A stretch of DNA of 64,000 nt. Source: Chimonanthus salicifolius. Taxonomy: Eukaryota; Streptophyta; Magnoliopsida; Laurales; Calycanthaceae. A program made the translations under genes and the position numbers. Below the pieces are notes generated by a model. The model searched no databases, had not been told where the DNA came from, and was given only the letters and a program-made list of their open reading frames with translations. Positions 47,972 through 58,952 of the stretch are shown piece after piece. Every line of letters starts with the position of its first letter. Within the stretch, counting starts at the first letter, position 1. The DNA is taken from assembly GCA_013350335.1 (NCBI GenBank), contig CM023540.1, positions 26,639,175 to 26,703,174 of the forward strand. Direction: 5' to 3'.

Positions 47972-48960
47972 TTTCTCCGTCCATTGTAATTGAAGTATGT
48001 CATCCGATTCGCGTAGACGAAGAGTCTTTGTAAATTGTAACCACCAAAAAAGTTGTTGGAGTTTTCCACGCGTCTGGAGAAAAGAGAAAAAAGAGAAAAA
48101 TCTCAACACACGCTGGCGTCACACGCCAACGTCACTAGATGCGTCGAATTCTCCGCCATGATGCAAGGCATGTGACGCCACATGGTTGACGACATCCCTC
48201 TTGAAATTATTGCTCTGCCCTCAGCCCCTCACCAGTGGTGGAATCTGTAAATCATAAACCTCATGTCTAGGTTTATTTATTTTTTATTCGAATCGAATAC
48301 AATATTTTATATTTTATTTAAATAAATAAAAATTTATTCACTTGATAGATTCTCTTTTTAATAATTTACTAGGCTAACACCAATTTCTTCACACCCTCTA
48401 ACATGAATTTGTTATATTTTTAATAAATATTAAAAATCTAATTAATATTATAGCAAATCAATAAATTGAAATCGGCATTTAAGTTATTATACCTTTTTAT
48501 AAAAAAAAATAGAGATACAATGCAATCATTTTCATTTGACCGAATGCTAAAGAATAAAGATAGTAATTTTTACACCACCTACTTTTTCTCATATGGTCCA
48601 TCGCCTTTAATCAAAAATTCAATTTTATGCTTGTAAGGATAATACGAGCAAAATTAAAATTTTCTTTAAAGTGTAATGCACTGAAAGTAAAAATAGTAGT
48701 ACAAAAATCACTATTCAAAAATAATTGTCATTTAACCATGTTAAATTATACTGAATTATTCAAAATCTGTCTATATTTGAGAGGGAGATTATTTTTTATG
48801 AATCTTATTTTAATGAATGTTAAATTAGCTCCAATTTTAATATAAAAAAAAAAGAAGTAAAGCAAATATATAATGGAAATATAAGGAGAGGGTACTTTTT
48901 TATGTGAGGAAGGCGTGATTCATTGTTGCGAGGACTTTAAAAAAGAAGACTTCATTCACG
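47972..48960. other. Upstream DNA of the 49.2 kb NIMIN gene
   Basis: AT-rich with a GC-richer patch at about 48050-48240 that includes ACGCTGGCGTC and its near-mirror. The ORF at 48627-48845 has no domain. Confidence 0.45.
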
Positions 48961-48978
48961 GGTCTCTTCCTCTTCTTC

Positions 48979-48985
48979 TATAAAG
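48979..48985 (+). promoter_or_regulatory. TATA box of the 49.2 kb NIMIN gene
   Basis: TATAAAG after a TCTTCC-rich stretch would place the transcript start near 49010, upstream of the upstream ORF. A TGACGTC core (49021-49027) lies just downstream; its use by TGA/bZIP factors is only a possibility. Confidence 0.5.
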
Positions 48986-49051
48986 GGCCAGCTCTCATCT
49001 TAGTCTTAGTAGGTGAAAGCTGACGTCTTCCCTCTTACGTTTGGTTGAGAT

Positions 49052-49213
49052 ATGGAAGAAAGAAGAGTAGAGAAGCAGACGCAACCACTCTCACATGAAG
49101 CAGAAAGAGCAGAGACCCAAATACAACCACCCCACTATGAAGAAGAAGAAGACGGAGGAGGAGGAGGAGAGAGAAAATGCCATCACCTCCTCATGAAGAA
49201 GGAAGAGATGTAA
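49052..49213 (+). CDS. Overlapping upstream ORF, 53 residues
   Basis: The first ATG after the TATA box opens a 53-codon frame in a different register from the NIMIN ORF, overlapping its start by 37 bases and ending at TAA 49211-49213. It contains EKQTQPLSHE and TQIQPPHYEEEED, closely similar to VKQTQPPKNEEEEE at residues 12-25 of the main protein. Either it is a regulatory uORF created by local duplication, or it is an old N-terminal extension put out of frame. An in-frame stop at 49138-49140 blocks direct extension of the main ORF. Confidence 0.5.
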   Translation: MEERRVEKQTQPLSHEAERAETQIQPPHYEEEEDGGGGGERKCHHLLMKKEEM

Positions 49214-49521
49214 AGCAAACGCAGCCACCCAAAAATGAAGAAGAAGAAGAGGAAGAAAGGATGGAGAAGTTCTTTGCTCTCATTAGAAGCATTCGAGCCA
49301 CAAAAGATAGCTTGAAAGATGAGCCAGTGACGAAGAAACAGAGAGTGCAGAAGGCAGCTTGGACTCCTTCATTCCAAATGGAGGATTTCGTACAAGTGGT
49401 TGAGTTCAAAAGTTCCTCTGTTACCTTACCTGTTCCCTCTGTCAAGGAGGAAGACGAGGAGGAAGAAGACCATAAAATAGACCTTAAGCTCTCTCTCTCT
49501 TTCTCTGGTGTAAATAATTAG
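49177..49521 (+). CDS. NIMIN-type NPR1-interacting protein with IDLKLSL EAR
   Basis: This intronless 114-residue protein is the third NIMIN-like paralogue. The N-terminal third is acidic (E21-E27) and leads into ERMEKFFALIRSIRATKDS (27-45), the FF helix equivalent to the NPR1-contact region. KKQR (53-56) is a short basic patch. WTPSFQMEDF (62-71) is the EDF motif. An acidic block EEDEEEED precedes IDLKLSL (101-107), an LxLxL EAR motif followed by seven more residues. The start at 49177 is the first ATG after an in-frame stop at 49138. The leader holds a 53-codon overlapping ORF that could lower translation. Binding to NPR1 and co-repressor recruitment are inferred from the motifs. Confidence 0.88.
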   Translation: MPSPPHEEGRDVKQTQPPKNEEEEEEERMEKFFALIRSIRATKDSLKDEPVTKKQRVQKAAWTPSFQMEDFVQVVEFKSSSVTLPVPSVKEEDEEEEDHKIDLKLSLSFSGVNN

Positions 49522-49875
49522 TTTGTTAGGCAGACATTTAAATTCAACATGCCAACGTCTTTCAACTTTGAATCTGTTGTTTGCTATTCAATCAATTACA
49601 AGAGCATGAACAACGTTGCATAAACCCAGTGTTTTATTTTCCACTTCCCTTTCGAATGTGGATTTCATCATGTTGGGCTCCTTTGACAAGTTATATCCGT
49701 TGGTAAAAAAAAAAACCCCACAATTTAAGTTTCTTTGATTCATGTTCTCTGCTGATTTCAGCAATGCACTACTGGTCAATGGTAGGTCATATTTGTGTAC
49801 TGGAAGTTTGAACAGATGTCCTTAATTGTTTACCCAATGTAACAAATTTTGGTCGCAAATTAAAATTTACCAAGA
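49522..49875. other. 3' flank of the NIMIN gene, no further gene
   Basis: Leader-to-terminator style AT-rich DNA; no clear second gene or repeat. Confidence 0.5.
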
Positions 49876-50042
49876 TTTTTTTTTTATAACATGGGTATCT
49901 CCACCCAATATTGGAGGTGAGATTAAACCCACATATACACGAAATTACCGGCAAGCCTCATGTACCAAGTAAGTCTGTGAAAAGTTGAACCCAAGATCTT
50001 TACTCTAATTTTATTAGTTTAGACCAACTGAACTACCTTAGC
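49876..50042 (-). mobile_element. tRNA-derived SINE, about 167 bp
   Basis: On the minus strand the head reads AAGGTAGTTCAGTTGGTCTA (A box, complement of 50022-50036), followed by TTGGGTTCAAC (B box, 49984-49994) at tRNA-like spacing, and a poly-A tail (T run 49876-49885). Length and layout fit plant pol III SINEs. No certain TSD. Confidence 0.75.
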
Positions 50043-50276
50043 AAAATACTGTTACCACATTAGTAATGCCAATTTATATCGTCTAATGATTTTAGCAGTA
50101 ATTTTGTGATAAAATCGTGTTAAAATTGCAGTAAAATGGTATATTGTCGTTTTAACGATATATTTCATTTCTTTTCCTTTTTCCACTAATCTATTCAAGT
50201 TGAATGAGTCATTGTCTAGGATTTGGGAACAATGACCTTAAAAACACAAAATCTCTAATTCATTTTTCATCTTCAT

Positions 50277-50623
50277 TGTTGGAACTGGGCTTCCAACCCA
50301 AAAGTCTAGCTGATAGGTGGAGATATCCAGCCCTATAAGTCCTTATATTTTTCTGTCACCGATGTGGGACTCGTTCGTACCCCAACAATCCCCGCTACGA
50401 ATGAGGCTTCTCTGATGGATAGAACGTCGCCAACCATCCCATTCGGTTATGGGATCCCTGAGTCTACGTGCAGTGGCTTTGAGAACCTGTCTCTGATACC
50501 ATAGTTGGGACTGAGCTTCATGTCCAAAAGACTAGCCTGAAAGATGGAGATATAGAAGCCCATATAAGTCCTTATTTTTTCACCCTTCACAACTGATGTA
50601 GGACTCTATTTCGCACTCCAACA
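50277..50623 (-). mobile_element. TRIM retrotransposon, minus strand
   Basis: Repeats 50277-50387 (TGTTGGAACTGGGCTTCC...CCCCAACA) and 50503-50623 (GTTGGGACTGAGCTTC...CTCCAACA) are ~110-120 bp. TCTCTGATACCATA (50490-50503) is the complement of a tRNAi-Met primer site next to the right repeat. The 115-bp interior is non-coding. Confidence 0.8.
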
Positions 50624-50880
50624 TTCTCGACTCTGCCTCTCTCAAGACTTGCCTCTACCTCTCTCGACAGCTACTACCGAGTACCGACCATCCTCTGCCT
50701 TTCTCGTCGACTGCCACTAGTCACGTCTACCTCTCTCACCGGCCGCTAACACTCATCCTCTGCCTCTTTCACCGCATCCTACCAGTCATCTCTACCTCTC
50801 TTGAGTCTCGATCTATTTCTCTCGTAGCCAGCCAATCGCCTTTGCCTCTCTCGCAGCCAGTCGCCTCTATAGTAGTTCAA
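50624..50880. repeat. Degenerate CTCTGCCTCTCTC minisatellite
   Basis: Words such as CTCTGCCTCTCTC, CTCTACCTCTCTC and TTTGCCTCTCTCGCAGCCAG recur about ten times at irregular ~25-35 bp spacing. It is much richer in C than its surroundings and starts exactly at the TRIM's right end. Confidence 0.75.
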
Positions 50881-51462
50881 GCATGTTTATATATATAATC
50901 CCTGAGCTCACCTGTTTGAGGCCATTAAATATTCAACCATTTCGATTGGAAATAGACATAATGACTACTTGTGGACCAATTTGAACTTAAAAGTCAATTT
51001 CTAGCTACTTGGTCTAAGTAGTCAAAGTTACGAGGCATCCTTGTCTTGGTATTTTTTTGGACACATAGTGTCTTTGATGACTAAGGTCAAGCCGGTTAGA
51101 AACTAAAATTTTCTACTCAAACTAATTTTTTTGTAGTTTATTATATCTACTTTCAATCTGAATGGTTAACTTTTAATTAATTTTAAAAATAAGAAAAATG
51201 ACTTAGGTATACACGTATATACATAATAGCTAAACGGGCCGAAAACCCTACACGCTTCTTGTAAAAGACAGAGACCAATCATCTATATAAATAGCCTCAA
51301 GAATTTAGCCCAAGCCTAGCCCATCAATTTATGGGCCAAATTCAGGCTAAAGAACAACCCTAAAGACGTTTGAAGTATCACTCCCATCAATTACATAAGC
51401 TATTGATCTTTATCATGGCAAACCATTGACTTATAATATTCAAACATAAATGCCATAAAGGG
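50881..51462. other. Intergenic DNA, no gene seen
   Basis: No recognisable gene, RNA or element boundary. Confidence 0.5.
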
Positions 51463-51645
51463 AATTAATTTGGGCACTGGTACTTATATTTTAAGGAAGC
51501 ACTAGATGATGTCAAAAGTTAGGATTTCCATTTTGCCTCTAATTTTATTATAGATGAATTAAAAGATGAAAGAAAAAAAAAATGAAAAAGCACCTGTATT
51601 TTTACATCATTCGATGCACCCCGTAGAAAAATGTATTGGTGCTCA
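51463..51645. mobile_element. Inverted-repeat MITE, relative of 29976-30151
   Basis: GGGCACTGGTACTTATATTT with GCACTAGATGATGTCAAAA on the left is mirrored by TTTTTACATCATTCGATGC and AAAATGTATTGGTGCTC on the right. TTTCCATTTTGCCTC lies inside. No clear TSD. Confidence 0.6.
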
Positions 51646-53935
51646 AATCAGTTTCCAAATCACATAGCATAGATGATTAAATATTGGGTGGCAAGTACAG
51701 GGTTAAACCATCTAATGTGTGCTCCAAATTGGTGGATTTAGCACATATGGGTTTGGGCCTACTCAAATGGGCTTTACATATGGGCGTAGGCAGACTCAAA
51801 GTGGAAGGTAGGTTGCTTGGAGAATACCTACCTTGACAGAGTCCACTAATGATAGAGAATACTACCTTGTATTTTAAGTGTGTATTAGATTTCTATGTTA
51901 TGTATTTTCTCATTTTTAACCTAGATGGCTCAAGTTATTTAGCAATACATCTCATAACATGTAATGAAAGTAGAAACTCATTATGTTTTTCCCTTTAAAT
52001 TGAAATTTTATTTCTAAATCTATCCCTCTGATTGGGGATTTCCACTATCCAACAAGTAAAAATGATTCATCTTTGCTTATGGGTCAATTTTGATCTTTCA
52101 AATCCTACTGACATCCATCATTGATCATCAACCCTTGATCAATTTCAATTTTTTGACAACATGAATTTTAAAAAGTGTTGGTAACTCATCGTTATCAAGC
52201 ATTTCATCATTGTCTGAGCTCCCCCACCCTCTCATGCAGTGTCTCTGTTGGTAGATCTTCACTTCCATGAATCTAAATCTTTTCTTTTGAATTGACATGT
52301 CTAAATCAGTACAAATAGACAGATGGAAAAACAGAGAGCACCAATTCGTGTGAGCCATTGCATGCTTTTGATTCATATAAGGTGGGATTCATACATTGTC
52401 TAATGAATTTTATTTCGTTACTGTTTTTGCCAGGTCCAAAAGAGAGCAGAATTCACATCTAAAGATAAGATATAATACCAATAATAAAACTAAGAAGAAG
52501 AATAATGTGCTCTTCAATACGAAGATAGATGTGGGACAAGGAGTTGATGACAATCGAGTTGTTGTCGATTAGGATATATAGCTTTCGTTTTCAAATGGAT
52601 GACATGGTTCAGTGTTGTGGACAATGGAACAGGTGAACCCTAGTTAATGGCCCATCTCCTCACCTCATATGTATCTGGACAAATGCAGATTCATCCAATA
52701 TTCTGCCTGCCTTTATGAAAAATGGTGGTAGGACCTTTGTTGTACTTCTTTCTTTAACTTATATTTTATACTTAAAAAAAAAATTGGGTGAGTGATTCTA
52801 ACTTCTAAGTAGACTAAAATTGATTGGATTTTGAGTCAAATGACTCAACAAGTTTTGCTGAGTTTTTTTTTAGTTAAGTTGAAAACTTGCTAAGTTGTTT
52901 ATAGAGTAAGACTTCAAATTTCGTATTTCAAAGTATACTCTGAAATAATGTAAACTAATAATCTACCTTATTTTGCAATGATTGTAAACTTTATAATTTA
53001 TAGTAGGATCAATTGAAAAAATATAATTCAAAGATCAACTTCATATATATAGAGTTTTGACGGATTATGCAACAGAGTCGAGATTGATTGACATGTGCTA
53101 CTCATGCTAGGCCTACCAGATCAACGGTCTTGATCAAAGACCCTATAATCAATAATTGATAGGCATGATAATTGTCAAGGATTTAAGTATTGGCTACCAA
53201 TATCTATCACCAATATGTTTTTCTCTCTTTTTTATTTTTTCCTTTTGAAAAATAACAGAAAAATAGGAAACCTGGGGTGAGTATTTTTTTAAAAAAAAGT
53301 AACGGTAATTTTTTATGGAGTTTAAGGCATTTCAAAATCAAAATGTGGATACGTTCTAAAAATTTGAAAATTGTCTAAAACTTTAAAAAATATCTAAAAA
53401 TTTTATGAATGAGGAAATATCATTAATAAACTTCATATTTCTCTATACGTAAGCACAAGGTTCGATAGCCAAAATTTCAAAATATATTTCCCAATACGTA
53501 ATTCATTATATCTGTTGATGGTAGCATGTGAAACACACCATTCGAGTGGCATATTTGTTTCGGAATCATGTTTCATGTGTGTGTGGTACTGATACACGTG
53601 GGTCGTAAGCCCTTTTAGTGTATTTTCTGTACAATTTAGCAATGCCTTAAGTCACAAAGTCTACAGCCTAGCCATGTCGCTTTTCTGTACTAGTGTTCCC
53701 ACAGGAATATTTTGGGAAGGTTGCTACTTAATTATTTCTCATTATCGTTGTCGCTTAATAAATCTAAATAATATTTTAGAATAGTGATCACCCTTTAATG
53801 GGTACTATCGATGATTCGTCCGAGCTTTCAATGATGGTGTTATCAAATGTGGTTGCCTTTTTTCCTAGGGGCTTTGTTGTTTCATTATTTTATTTTATTT
53901 TTGAATTTGTGTAGAAAATTCAGACACATTTAATT
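51646..53935. other. Intergenic DNA, no gene seen
   Basis: AT-rich DNA. The minus-strand ORFs at 52128-52376 and 53433-53642 have no recognised domains. Confidence 0.5.
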
Positions 53936-53941
53936 TAATTT

Positions 53942-55629
53942 GATAGCACTTACACACATTTGAAAATCATGCCTATGCATACATGAATCTGAAATTTTAT
54001 AGTAAATTATCATTATACCCCTACATTTACACACTTGAAAATCCTGCCTCTACACATTCGAATCTGAAATTTTATAGCAAATTACCATTGTACTCCCACA
54101 TTTCCAATCATTCGAATGAATGTCCACTTCATTTTGGTATTCATTCTAATGAATGGGTTGAACAGTAACACAGAATACTGTTCAACTCCATTCATTCGAA
54201 TGAATCACTCATTCGAATAAATGAATGATTCATTCGAATGAATAGTAATAAAATGACCACCATTCCTTCCATTCATTCGAGTGAATTCATTGGAATGAAC
54301 ATTCAGTAGAATCATTATTTAAATAATAATTTTTTTAAAAAAATTTAAACTTAGTTTTTAAGCATTGTGTATTTCCAAAATTTCTCAAATTAAATATTGA
54401 GACTAATTAAGATAATCTGATAAAAATACTTTAAGACTTCAAGGTCTTTTGACACTCCTAAATATTTAAATCACAGTATTTTACAAATAAGAGTATCCCT
54501 AGAGTGTGCCGAAAATACATTTAGGAGTGTCAAAAGACTCTAAAATCTTAAAGTACTTTTATCAGGTTATCGTAATTAGTTCGGATATTCAATTTGAGAA
54601 ATTTTGGAAATACACAATGCTTAAAAAATAATAGTGCATAGTGTATTAAATAATAAAATCTCCTCTAAAACTTTAAAGTATTTTTTAAATACTGCGTATT
54701 TCCAAAATTTCTCAAATTAATATCTAGATTAATTACGATAATCTGATAAAAATATTTTAAGACTTTAAGGTCTTTTGATACTCCTAAATATTTAAAACAC
54801 AGTATTTTACAAATAAGGATATTCCTAGGGTGTGACGAAAATACATTTAGGAGTGTCAAAAGACCTTTAAGTCTTAAAGTATTTTTATCAGATTATCGTA
54901 ATTAGTCGGGATATTCAATTTGAGAAATTTTGAAAATACACAGTGATTAAAAGATAACTTTAAAGTTTTAAAGAAGATTTTATTATTTAATATACTATGC
55001 ACATTATTTTTTAAGCATAGTGTATTTTTAAAATTTCTCAAATTGAATATTCGAACTAATTACGATAACGTGATAAAAATACTTTAACACTTTAAGGTCT
55101 TTTGACACTCCTAAATGTATTTTTGGCACACCCTAAGGATACCCTTATTTGTAAAATACTGTGTTTTAAATATTCAGGAGTGTCAAAAGACCTTGAAGTC
55201 TTAAAGTATTTTTATCAGATTATCGTAATTAGTCTGAATATTTAATTTGAGAAATTTTAGAAATACACAGTGCTTAAAAAATAAGTTTAAAATTTTAAAA
55301 GAAATTTTATTATTTAAATGAATGATTCAACTGAACGTTCATTCGAATGAACCGATTGTTCATTATTCATTTTCAGGTTCATTCGAATGAATGGAAGGAA
55401 TGGTGGTCATTTTATTACTATTCATTTGAATGAATCATCCATTCATTCGAATGAATGGGGCTGAGCAGTATTCCGTGTTAGTGTTCAACCCATTCATTAG
55501 AATGAATGCCAAAATGAACTGGACATTCATTCGAATGATTGGAAATGTGGGGGTAAAATAATAATTTACCACGAAATTTTAGATTCAGGTGTGTAGATGC
55601 AGGATTTTCGGGTGTGTGTAAGTGCTCTC
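53942..55629. mobile_element. Foldback element, three modules, ATTCGAATGAAT arms
   Basis: Ends GATAGCACTTACACACATTT and GGGTGTGTGTAAGTGCTCTC belong with 36285-37506. AT-rich flanks TTTAATTT and TTAATTTA are a likely but imperfect TSD. The first ~150 bp contain a tandem duplication of the terminal ~80 bp (TGAAAATC(A/C)TGCCT twice). Three ~290-bp hairpin modules lie at 54340-54625, 54655-54960 and 55005-55290. No coding capacity. Confidence 0.85.
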
Positions 55630-55649
55630 TTAATTTAAATAGGTGAGTT

Positions 55650-55755
55650 CATTATGTCTAGGACACATCAAGATTAAATCATAGAGGTTCAAACCCACAA
55701 TCTTTTATTCGTGAGGCGAAAAGCAACCGATTGAATTATATTTATGTGAGTTATT
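55650..55755 (-). mobile_element. tRNA-derived SINE fragment
   Basis: On the minus strand TAATTCAATCGGTTGCTT (55721-55738) resembles an A box and GGGTTTGAACC (55686-55696) a B box. It lies 20 bp from the end of the foldback element. No tail or TSD defined. Confidence 0.55.
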
Positions 55756-58330
55756 CCATTATCTTTTACCAAGTCTATTTCCTCACTTTACCTTTCATAC
55801 ATCAATAATATCAATAAAACTCAATTTGTGATCGAATTGAAGTATGCTCGTGAAAGAAATACAGTGCTTATAGAAAAGGAATATAGGTGATTTGAGGAAT
55901 ACCAATTAGAACATCATAAAATATTATCAACATTTCAAGAAGTTGCTTAAAAATATTTAACAAAAGTTAAGAATCTTTTTTTATTATAAAATAATTAATA
56001 GATTTTATAATTTTAACAACAACTCTTTAAAAAACCTTTATGCAAAAGCATAAAAGGCACCAGGGTTTCATACTTTCATCCTTGGTGGATCTCTAGGGAG
56101 TGACACGGAATAAATCCCTGTGCTATCTAATAATTTTGAGTTAGAAAAGTGAGACGCATTGGCGAGATACATTAATAAGACATGTATTAGATGAATCGTG
56201 GGTCTCACAAATTTAAGTTCATTTGATTAGTGATTATGTGGATATTGAGTATATAAAATTTCACTATCAATTAATAACCAAAAGCCATATAATCTCTGCC
56301 TTTAAATTTTGATGAGCATGAGTCTCAAGGGATATGATTAATCATTTGAAGGTGAAACTTTATACAAAAATTATTTATATGATCCTCTTTATATCATATC
56401 CAACAACATGAGTTTCAAAATCCATTTTTAAGATATGTCTTGACAATATGTCTCGATAGAGTTTTTGAATAATTTTTACACACTACAAGGCCACCACTCG
56501 TGGTGGATCAAAGCCATGATAATCCCTTACTATTATTTTTTATTAGGGGAGTATGAATATTCTCACTTTTAAATAAAGAGTGTTTTTTAGCATTTTAATT
56601 AAATAATAAAATTATTTTTTAGACTGGTAATTATCGAAACATGTTTTTCTTTTAAAGAAATAGTACTAACGATTTATCAGTCAATCTCCTTTTATCATAA
56701 ATGAAATAGATGAAGTAACAATAACTGTGAATCTATGATATGTAACATCAATACATATGCATTACCAAGTTCTGGGTCCCAGCATCAACATACCCAAAAT
56801 AGAAGAGACTGGGCCTGGGGCCTGGGCTCAATTTGCGAAACTGTTCAATGCCATAGATAGACCAATTATTTGGGTCGAGCTCATGGGCTTAGGGTTTTTT
56901 ATTTTAGGTTACATATACTGTGATTTCAAGAACTCAGAAAACTAAAACGGTTTGGTCTAATAAAGGCAACAAATTCAGCCATATAAGTCTTGTTTTTTAT
57001 AAATATTTTCTGAAGTGTTCAAATTTGAATTCCGAGATATGAATACACCAAACTTTCAGATTCAAGTATTCAAGCCTTTAAAAAAAAAACTCTCTTTCTA
57101 CTGAAATTTTGGTTATGGACTTGAAATCTTTTTTCTATTAATTCGGATTTTGTTTAGTGTTATACTTGTAAGATTGTTTAGGATGAAGGACATCATATAT
57201 AGTCGTTTATAAAAAAAATAATCAAATCTAATTATAAAATACTAATTCTAAAAAATAAGACAAATAGGTTCAAGAACTTATAAATTTAACTTATCCTTTG
57301 AATCTTTGATCGACATTACTACCACCAAGTGTTTGTCTTGCCATACCCGAGCTCATTAGTAATGGTAAATGGAGGTTTGACCACTGAGAGGATAAAAGAA
57401 TGGGAAATTATCAATTGAAATATGTGTTTAAATATTAGAAATGGTTTGCTGAAGAACTTAAACAGCATGAAATTTAGAGTTTAAACAATCATGTCAGTCT
57501 TTATTTTCGCTAGAACCTCTAAAACAATCAAGAAGTGTTCATTATAGTAACTTTAAAGTTATAGATTCATGGGTGTCAAATAAAATAATCGACTCAGAAA
57601 AAAATAAATATATCAAATATAAATTTATATGTTGACTTTGATTCTAAGGTATAAAAAATGGCCGATACATTACGTATCAACCGATAACACTTTGTGAAAA
57701 CAGCACGATACGTATTGGTCGATAACTTCAATAACTTTAATTATCTAATTTGCCCAATTAAATGGCCTAAAAATTTAAATGGACGAATGAGATATAATTA
57801 TGACTAAAAATATTAGGACCACATTAAAATTGACTGGGTCGGTCGAAACAGCTTTTTTAATATCCAGCCTAAGCCTAACATTTAAGTCCAGAGGTCAATA
57901 ATGGGCCTGAATATCAGAGTAGATGTTGGGCTTGAAAACTCAGCAAGCAATTCAGTTCTGACTGAATCATTAACCTTAATTGGATCCTACATGGTAATTT
58001 TGGGTTCATAACTTCATATTACATTTTTTGACCATCAATATTGGGTGATATAAATCCTTTTAATTCTTTCTAATCAACCTATTTTAAACCCAACTCGGTA
58101 ACTTTAAGTTCGGATTGAAGATTTCTTTCTATAATGGGCCTGAGCAAAATAGTAGATGCTGGACTTCAAACCTCAGCATGCAACATGTTTCTAACTGTAT
58201 CAACCTAAATTGAACCCTAGGTGCTAAGTTTGATTCATATTACATTTTCAACTGATTAATATCGGGCAAAGTTGAACCTTTTTTATTCTTTCTAGTCAAC
58301 TCAATTCAAATCCTACCTAGTTGTGGGTGC
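55756..58330. other. Intergenic DNA, no gene seen
   Basis: AT-rich. At about 57650-57735 GGCCGATACATTACGTATC and CGATACGTATTGGTCGATA mark a decayed fragment of the TCGGCCGATA hAT family. Confidence 0.5.
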
Positions 58331-58681
58331 TTTGTGTGTCTGTGAGATTAGTCTCACCTTCAATATGAGGTGGGAGAGTGTTATAAAAAAAAAAATCCGA
58401 CCATTTCTTGTATAAATCCTCAGACTTTCCCTCCTCTCAATCAATGTGAGACTCTCATTTGCACCCCAATAATCTCTCCTTGAACGAGATTCTTCGACAG
58501 ATAGAATATCACCTAACTATCTCTTTCGACTAGGGGATCTCTAAGTCTAGATACTATAGATTGGGAACCTGGTCTGATACCATTGTTCAGATTGGACTTC
58601 CAATCTAACACACTACTTTAATAGGTGAAGTGACCGAATCCTATATTAGTCCTATCATTCATGCCCCGACAAAAGGTAGAC
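58331..58681 (-). mobile_element. TRIM retrotransposon, minus strand (degenerate)
   Basis: TCTGATACCA (58573-58582), the complement of a tRNAi-Met primer site, precedes a right repeat from TGTTCAGATTGGACTTCC (58584) to GCCCCGACA (58681). A related left repeat ends near GCACCCCAATAA (58472). Left boundary is uncertain. Non-coding. Confidence 0.65.
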
Positions 58682-58687
58682 ATAATG

Positions 58688-58952
58688 TCCTAACTCAGCC
58701 GAATATTGGGGAGGCAGCTTTCAATTTAGACTCCATCAAAGCTGCTTGAGCGTGGAGAATGACAGCATGAAAGACAAGGTAATTTCTGCTTTTCCAGGTA
58801 TACCAGAATATGAAAACTACTTCACTCTAAGAGATGGGCTACCTGTCGATGGGTTACCTGTCGAATGCAAGGATCTTTCGGGAGATGAGAAATTTTGTTT
58901 TTGTGTGAGCTTCACTTTTTCCTTAGCCTTTCATCCAAACAGTAAAATTTGA
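58688..58952 (+). pseudogene. Possible gene fragment, unidentified
   Basis: The frame is open from 58688 to 58952, beginning before the first ATG (58746), and reads less repetitively than its surroundings (for example AEYWGGSFQF and PEYENYFTLRDGLPVDG, with a LPVDG/LPVEC duplication). GTAATTTC at 58781 and TTTTCCAG at 58791 look like splice sites but are only ~18 bases apart, too close for an intron. I do not recognise a family. It could be an exon remnant or chance. Confidence 0.25.
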
